From contig CAJTYO010000061.1 of NCBI GenBank assembly GCA_910584045.1, forward strand, positions 1-16,909: a stretch of 16,909 nt of DNA. Direction: 5' to 3'. Each line of letters opens with the position of its first letter. The stretch's first letter is position 1. The position numbers and the translations under genes were made by a program. Shown piece after piece: positions 13,106 to 16,909 of the stretch. Origin of the DNA: an uncultured Oscillospiraceae bacterium (lineage in GTDB: Bacteria; Bacillota; Clostridia; Oscillospirales; Oscillospiraceae). The notes beneath the pieces are model-generated. The model was not told the DNA's origin. It worked only from the letters and a program-made list of their open reading frames with translations, and did not search any database.

Positions 13106-13894
13106 TTACAAATAAAACAGATGGCAGCCAATCGCAGCGTAGTAGGTACGGTTGGCGCGGACCCATCGCCCCTGTGAAAAGGCGGGATTGAAAAAGTACA
13201 GGCTGTCCCCCGCCGCGTCCACACCAGCCAGGGTCAGACGTGCGGCCAGTACGCTCTGCTCCGTGGGCTCATCATAAATCGTCTTGTTGGACACAGGCTC
13301 AAACTGAACGCCGTCCTTCTTATCGAATACCACGCCCTTCACCGTATCAGGAAACTGCCCGGCAGCCACCCGGTTCATAATGACGTTGCCAACGGCAATC
13401 TGGCCTGCCAGACTCTCCCCCTTGCTCTCCGCGCTGATAATGCGGCAGAGCCAATAGAAATCCTCCTCCGTACAGGGGATAGGGTCGGTTTCCCGCACCG
13501 CCACCGGCGTATCCCAGTCCACAAAATCCACCTGTGCGCCCAGCAGATTTGCCACGCTGCGCAGCGGCACATATGTACGGTCCTCCCGCAGCTTCGCCGT
13601 CTGGCCGGTTCCGTAGGAATATCCGTCGGCCAGCACATAGCCCCGCTGAATGGGAACGTCCAGCGTGAAGTGATCTGTCTCTGCGGTTGCAACGCGGCCG
13701 TGGTGGTCCCATACAGTCTCCCAGCCTCCCAGCGCTTCCAGCAGCGGGGCAAGCTGCACATAGGTCACGCCTGCCTCCACAAAGGCTGGCACCGTTTCAC
13801 CTCCCACTGTTACCGTCACATCCTCCGCCGCCCGGGCCGGAGAGGCCAGCATCAATCCTGCCAGCAGCAGTCCTGTCAGGGTCTTTCCTATCAT
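13106..13894 (-). CDS. SleB-type cell wall hydrolase with copper-amine-oxidase N-terminal-like domain
   Basis: The 262-residue protein is exported. A signal peptide at about 1-22 ends with SPARA. A domain of about 27-130 (VTVTVGGETVPAFVEAGVTY, then TYVPLRSVANLLGAQV) matches the Cu_amine_oxidN1 fold common in clostridial surface proteins. The C-terminal Hydrolase_2 domain (about 144-262) has RIISAESKGESLAGQIAVGNVIMNRV, with Glu156 as the likely catalytic residue. The domain belongs to the SleB/CwlJ enzymes that degrade spore cortex peptidoglycan as lytic transglycosylases. The usual peptidoglycan-binding domain is replaced here. The start at 13894 is preferred over upstream in-frame codons because it opens the signal peptide and follows AAAGGAG. 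Confidence 0.9.
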   Translation of the reverse strand: MIGKTLTGLLLAGLMLASPARAAEDVTVTVGGETVPAFVEAGVTYVQLAPLLEALGGWETVWDHHGRVATAETDHFTLDVPIQRGYVLADGYSYGTGQTAKLREDRTYVPLRSVANLLGAQVDFVDWDTPVAVRETDPIPCTEEDFYWLCRIISAESKGESLAGQIAVGNVIMNRVAAGQFPDTVKGVVFDKKDGVQFEPVSNKTIYDEPTEQSVLAARLTLAGVDAAGDSLYFFNPAFSQGRWVRANRTYYAAIGCHLFYL

Positions 13895-13969
13895 ATCGTC
13901 GCGTACTCCTTTCGGTGGTCCCAAAGGCGGCCGCCGCCGTCTTTTGAGCCGGTTTTCCCTCCTTTCGAC

Positions 13970-13999
13970 AGTATAAAGGATGCAAGCAGCCGGAGGCAA
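13970..13999 (-). promoter_or_regulatory. Possible promoter of the SleB-type gene
   Basis: On the minus strand, TTGCCT (13994-13999), an 18-base spacer and TATACT (13970-13975) lie about 75 bases before the start codon. I did not see a convincing sigma-G or sigma-F sequence, which would be expected for a germination enzyme. An almost perfect inverted repeat, GGAAGGAAGC/GCTTCTTTCC (14023-14043), lies further upstream. Confidence 0.5.
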
Positions 14000-14064
14000 G
14001 GTGTAAATCCTGGTAATTTTCTGGAAGGAAGCAGCTTCTTTCCAACAATTTTTTCCAAAACAGC

Positions 14065-14093
14065 TTGAAAAAAAGTCCATTCCATGATATTCT
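14065..14093 (+). promoter_or_regulatory. Sigma-A promoter of the pfkB-family kinase gene
   Basis: TTGAAA (14065-14070), a 17-base spacer and TATTCT (14088-14093) lie about 38 bases before the start codon. The inverted repeat at 14023-14043 lies about 20 bases upstream of the -35 and could serve either divergent gene. Confidence 0.7.
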
Positions 14094-14130
14094 GGCGCTA
14101 ACTGTTTTAAAGAGAGCAGGTGCGTAATTT

Positions 14131-15045
14131 ATGATTTATACCATCACCACCAACCCCTCCTTGGACTATACGGTAGAGGCGGAGCTGATTCTGGGGCAGA
14201 TTAACCGAGCCGGCAGCGAGGTCATTTACCCTGGCGGCAAGGGGCTAAACGTCTCCCTCTCCCTCCAGCGTCTGGGAGAAGAGACCCGAGCCCTCGGCTT
14301 CGTTGCGGGCCGCATCGGCCAGACGATCCGGGATCTGCTGGATGATCTGGGCTGCCCTCACACGCTGTTGGATCTCAGCGGAGGAGGACAGAGCCGCATC
14401 AATGTAAAAATACGCGGACCTGTGGAGACGGCCGTCAATGGCCGGGGGCCGGATCTGACGGCGGGAGACCTGGTGCGCTTGCTGGAGCTGCTGCAAAATG
14501 TGGAGCGCGGGGACACGGTAGTCATCTCCGGATGGGTACAGAACGTCGCCTTTTATGTCTCCATCCTCCGCCAGGTGGCGGAAACGGGGTGCATGACGGT
14601 ATTGGACTGCAGCGGCGAGGCGCTATGGCAGTGTCTGGAGTGTCATCCCTTCCTCATCAAGCCCAATCTGACTGAGCTGGGCGCTCTTTTTGGTGTGGAC
14701 GACCTGGAGTATGCCGAGGGCGTGGAGCTGGCCCATCAGCTCCAGCTGGAGGGGGCGCGGAACGTTCTGGTGAGCATGGGCGGCGCCGGTGCATTTCTCC
14801 TGACAGAAAGCAGGGAGCTGTATTTTGCCAACGCCTGCTCCGGTCACACTGCAAACACGGTAGGCGCCGGAGATTCCCTGGTGGCCGGATTCCTTACAGG
14901 GCTGAAGCAGACTGGCGACTTTGGCAAAGCGCTTCAACTTGGTGTGGCCGCCGGCTGCGCTACCGCTTTCAGCGACTGGCTGGGCACCAGGGAGCAGACA
15001 ATGGAGCTGATGGAGCAGGTCCAGGTGGAGAAAAGCGCGCTGTAA
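14131..15045 (+). CDS. 1-phosphofructokinase/tagatose-6-phosphate kinase family (PfkB) sugar kinase
   Basis: The 304-residue ribokinase-fold enzyme belongs to the FruK/LacC branch. It begins MIYTITTNPSLDYT, has the substrate loop YPGGKGLNVS (33-42), and ends with the anion-hole and catalytic motif NTVGAGDSLVAGF (242-254), where Asp248 is the base. The likely reaction is ATP-dependent phosphorylation of fructose-1-phosphate or tagatose-6-phosphate to the bisphosphate. No fructose PTS gene or DeoR-type regulator flanks it, so the exact substrate is not settled. The ribosome binding site (GAGCAGG) is weaker than those of most genes here. It converges on the MATE gene, with 15 bases between the stop codons. 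Confidence 0.9.
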   Translation: MIYTITTNPSLDYTVEAELILGQINRAGSEVIYPGGKGLNVSLSLQRLGEETRALGFVAGRIGQTIRDLLDDLGCPHTLLDLSGGGQSRINVKIRGPVETAVNGRGPDLTAGDLVRLLELLQNVERGDTVVISGWVQNVAFYVSILRQVAETGCMTVLDCSGEALWQCLECHPFLIKPNLTELGALFGVDDLEYAEGVELAHQLQLEGARNVLVSMGGAGAFLLTESRELYFANACSGHTANTVGAGDSLVAGFLTGLKQTGDFGKALQLGVAAGCATAFSDWLGTREQTMELMEQVQVEKSAL

Positions 15046-15060
15046 GTACGTCCAATCCAC

Positions 15061-16494
15061 CTATAGCTGTCCATCAGAAACCACCGCATATTTTTCCTCC
15101 AGCCATCTTCCCCGGACCAGCCGGACCAGGAACAGAATTCCCCGCACACACAGCTCGCCGCACATGGCCGCCCACACTCCCGGCAGCCCAAATCGCGGCG
15201 CCAGCATAACCGCCGCCGTCAGACGCACTCCCCACATGCTCACTAGGTTCAGCACACTGGGGGCCAGCGTATCCCCCGCCCCCCGCAGTGCGCCGGCCAC
15301 CACGATGGAGGCGGCAAACAGCGGCTCGGCAAATGCCTCGATCCGCAGCACCTGCGCGCCGAGCGCCCGAATAGCGGGGTCCGGCGTCAGAAGGGAGAAC
15401 ATCCAGGGTGCCATCATAAACATCAGCGCACCGGTGACTGCCATAATAAGTACCCCCAGCGCCACGGAGAGATAGGCAAAACGCTTCGCCAGATCCCGCC
15501 GTCCCGCGCCAATACTCTGCCCCACCAGCGTCGTGGCCGCCGAGCCAATGCCGTAGCCCGGCATATAGCAGAAGCTCTCCGCCGTCACCGCCAGAGAATC
15601 CGCCGCCACAGCCACCGTCCCCAGCGGGGCCACAATGCGGGTGCCAGCGATATGGGCTCCGCCCAGAACGATCCGCTCCAGGGCCAGCGGCAGCGCCAGC
15701 CGCGCGGCGGCACGCAGGCATGTCCCCTCCAGCCGCCAGGGCACCCCCTTCACCAGCCGCAGGGCCGGGGAGCGGAAGCACAGGCAGAAGACCATCAGCA
15801 GCGCTGTCACCGTCTCTGCCAGGGCCGTGCCCAGGGCCGCGCCGGTAACCCCCAGCCCCGCTCCCGGCAGAGCAAGGGCGACCCCCATGATATGCACAGT
15901 ACGAGCCGGGAAAATAAGCAGCCCGTTAAACAGTACATCCAGCACGCACATAAAGATGTTCAACACGCTGGGGGTGCGCATATCGCCGCTGCACTGAAGC
16001 ATACTGCCCGCCGTCTGGCGCAGCAGACCAAAGGGCAGCGCACAGGCATAGAGCAGGAAATACCGGCTGGCATCCGGGCACACATCGTCTGCGCCATGGA
16101 GCCACCGGGGCAGTCCGGCGCTGACGCCGGCCCCCAGAGCCCCCATCAGCACCCCGAAGGCCAGCGCCACCATCAGCCCCTGCCGCACCACGGACTGTAC
16201 CTCTCCCCGCCGCCCCGCCCCGGTGAGCTGGGCGATCTGTACGGAAAAGCCGGCGGCTGCGGAGATGCAGATGCCGCCGAAGAGCCAGGTGGTGGAGGAC
16301 ACAAGGCCTATGGCGGCGGTGGCAGCGGCTCCCAGTGAGCCAACCATGGCCGCATCAATGTACTGCATAGCGATGGCGCTGATCTCCGCCAGAATGGCAG
16401 GAATACTCAAACGCAGCACCAGATGCAATTGCTGCACCGTATTTGGGGACGCATCGGGGCTGAGATAGGCGCTCCAATCGATTTCCTTGGGCAT
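15061..16494 (-). CDS. MATE family multidrug/cation antiporter
   Basis: The 477-residue protein has the twelve-helix layout of MatE transporters, as two homologous six-helix halves. The first half opens with LSIPAILAEISAIAMQYIDAAMVGSLGA (29-56), and the second with a matching LALPLALERI and AESFCYMPGYGIGSAATTLVGQSIGAG. The MQYIDAAMVG and VGQSIGAG motifs are typical of the NorM/DinF-type branches. It exports cationic compounds in exchange for sodium or protons across the inner membrane; the substrate is unknown. GAGAGGAG is 8-9 bases before the ATG. A strong promoter lies about 50 bases upstream. No terminator is visible between it and the converging kinase gene. Confidence 0.95.
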   Translation of the reverse strand: MPKEIDWSAYLSPDASPNTVQQLHLVLRLSIPAILAEISAIAMQYIDAAMVGSLGAAATAAIGLVSSTTWLFGGICISAAAGFSVQIAQLTGAGRRGEVQSVVRQGLMVALAFGVLMGALGAGVSAGLPRWLHGADDVCPDASRYFLLYACALPFGLLRQTAGSMLQCSGDMRTPSVLNIFMCVLDVLFNGLLIFPARTVHIMGVALALPGAGLGVTGAALGTALAETVTALLMVFCLCFRSPALRLVKGVPWRLEGTCLRAAARLALPLALERIVLGGAHIAGTRIVAPLGTVAVAADSLAVTAESFCYMPGYGIGSAATTLVGQSIGAGRRDLAKRFAYLSVALGVLIMAVTGALMFMMAPWMFSLLTPDPAIRALGAQVLRIEAFAEPLFAASIVVAGALRGAGDTLAPSVLNLVSMWGVRLTAAVMLAPRFGLPGVWAAMCGELCVRGILFLVRLVRGRWLEEKYAVVSDGQL

Positions 16495-16535
16495 AACGCC
16501 GCTCCTCTCTCATATGTAGTAGTATACGGCTTCTC

Positions 16536-16564
16536 ATTATAACAGCAACATCTCCGACTGGCAA
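16536..16564 (-). promoter_or_regulatory. Sigma-A promoter of the MATE gene
   Basis: On the minus strand, TTGCCA (16559-16564), a 17-base spacer and a perfect TATAAT (16536-16541) precede the start codon by about 42 bases. Transcription would start near 16529. Confidence 0.82.
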
Positions 16565-16803
16565 GCATCCACGCCAAAAGTCCAGGAAAACAGCAGAGTT
16601 CATACTATAGTTCATCATTGCATAATCTGCTGGTTTTTATCAGATTTTGTGTCCATTCTATATAAAAGACACCGGATAACCGGCCCAAACTATGCGCAAT
16701 CTCTACGGCGCCGCCTGGTGACATAAGAAACGGGGGACAGGTTCAAAAAATTGTCTAGCTCCATGATAACAGCTGTCTAATGGCAAATCAACAAAATTTC
16801 CTC
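16565..16803. other. AT-richer spacer between the MATE promoter and the SRP RNA promoter
   Basis: No gene is supported here. It contains a small inverted repeat AATCTG/CAGATT (16624-16646) and a string ACGGGGGACAGGTTC (16730-16744) that resembles the ends of some IS200/REP-type elements, but no transposase or matching opposite end is present. Confidence 0.5.
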
Positions 16804-16832
16804 TTGCATTCTACAGAGAAATCGTGTATAAT
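16804..16832 (+). promoter_or_regulatory. Sigma-A promoter of the SRP RNA gene
   Basis: TTGCAT (16804-16809), a 17-base spacer and a perfect TATAAT (16827-16832) form one of the strongest promoters in the window, as expected for an abundant stable RNA. Predicted start is about 16838-16840. Confidence 0.88.
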
Positions 16833-16837
16833 AAGGG

Positions 16838-16909
16838 TCAGTTCGATGGAACTCCCTCCGCAGGCATTCGTGTTGAGGTTCCGGTCTCGCGCAATGGAAG
16901 CCTGTGAAC
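16838..16909 (+). ncRNA. ffs: Signal recognition particle RNA, 5' part (cut by window end)
   Basis: Downstream of a near-consensus promoter is a non-coding sequence that contains GTGTTGAGGTT, then GGTCTCGCGCAATGG, then GCCTGTGAAC. These match, in order, the 5' strand of helix 8 in Bacillus-type SRP RNA (recalled as GUGUUGACGUUUGGGUCCUGCGCAAUGGGAAUUCAUGAAC), which is followed there by the Ffh-binding loop. The loop itself would lie just past the window edge. Only about 35 bases separate the predicted start from this region, which leaves no room for the 5' Alu domain of the Bacillus scRNA. It therefore looks like the short 4.5S-type RNA. It forms the SRP with Ffh for co-translational membrane targeting. 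The 3' half is not visible. Confidence 0.82.

Noticed and set aside
16730..16744. ACGGGGGACAGGTTC as the end of an IS200/REP-type element
   Set aside because: No transposase, no matching opposite terminus and no flanking target repeat are present. It could be a relic but cannot be supported.

Overview
The window most resembles the chromosome of a GC-rich, spore-forming clostridial Firmicute, probably of the Oscillospiraceae/Flavonifractor-Oscillibacter kind. The reasons are a HrcA-type CIRCE element, strong AGGAGG ribosome binding sites, consensus sigma-A promoters, a SleB-type cortex hydrolase, a two-subunit Fe-S serine dehydratase, a DegV/FakB protein, and the 5' end of a signal recognition particle RNA. 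The placement is inferred from gene content, since no search could be run. There is no phage, integrase, CRISPR array or intact insertion sequence. Most of the window is housekeeping and stress genes.

Layout. A tRNA-Gly(TCC) with its own promoter lies on the minus strand at 1-75. Two plus-strand genes follow: an alpha/beta hydrolase (326-1204) and, behind a perfect CIRCE operator and a near-consensus promoter, the disaggregase ClpB (1367-3961). A 400-base non-coding stretch (3962-4361) carries the terminator of a minus-strand operon read from about 7771 down to 4233. That operon is natA-like ABC ATPase, natB-like permease (4-base ATGA overlap), a Rossmann-fold NAD(P)-dependent epimerase/reductase that appears to begin at an ATA codon, and a GreA-family factor. 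Its promoter (7778-7806) is covered by two 17-bp palindromes placed like repressor operators. Diverging from it is a small Cro/C1-type regulator (8006-8251), followed by a membrane-anchored DUF4230 protein (8369-9022) with its own promoter.

A second minus-strand operon (promoter at 11755-11783, GC-rich hairpin at 9130-9172) encodes a DegV/FakB fatty-acid-binding protein and the two subunits of L-serine dehydratase. A third (promoter 12974-13002) pairs a TIGR04255-family protein of unknown function with a small ABM-fold monooxygenase-like protein. The SleB-type hydrolase (13106-13894) and a FruK/LacC-type sugar-phosphate kinase (14131-15045) diverge from a shared 236-base spacer. The kinase converges on a MATE efflux protein (15061-16494), with only 15 bases between the stop codons. 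The last 415 bases hold the MATE promoter and, at the right edge, a near-consensus promoter driving an SRP RNA cut off by the window end.

I see no convincing undescribed multi-gene system. The observations most worth follow-up are the apparent ATA start of the epimerase gene, the two-operator arrangement at the ABC-transporter promoter, the CIRCE element lying upstream of the clpB -35 box, and the uncharacterised TIGR04255/ABM gene pair.
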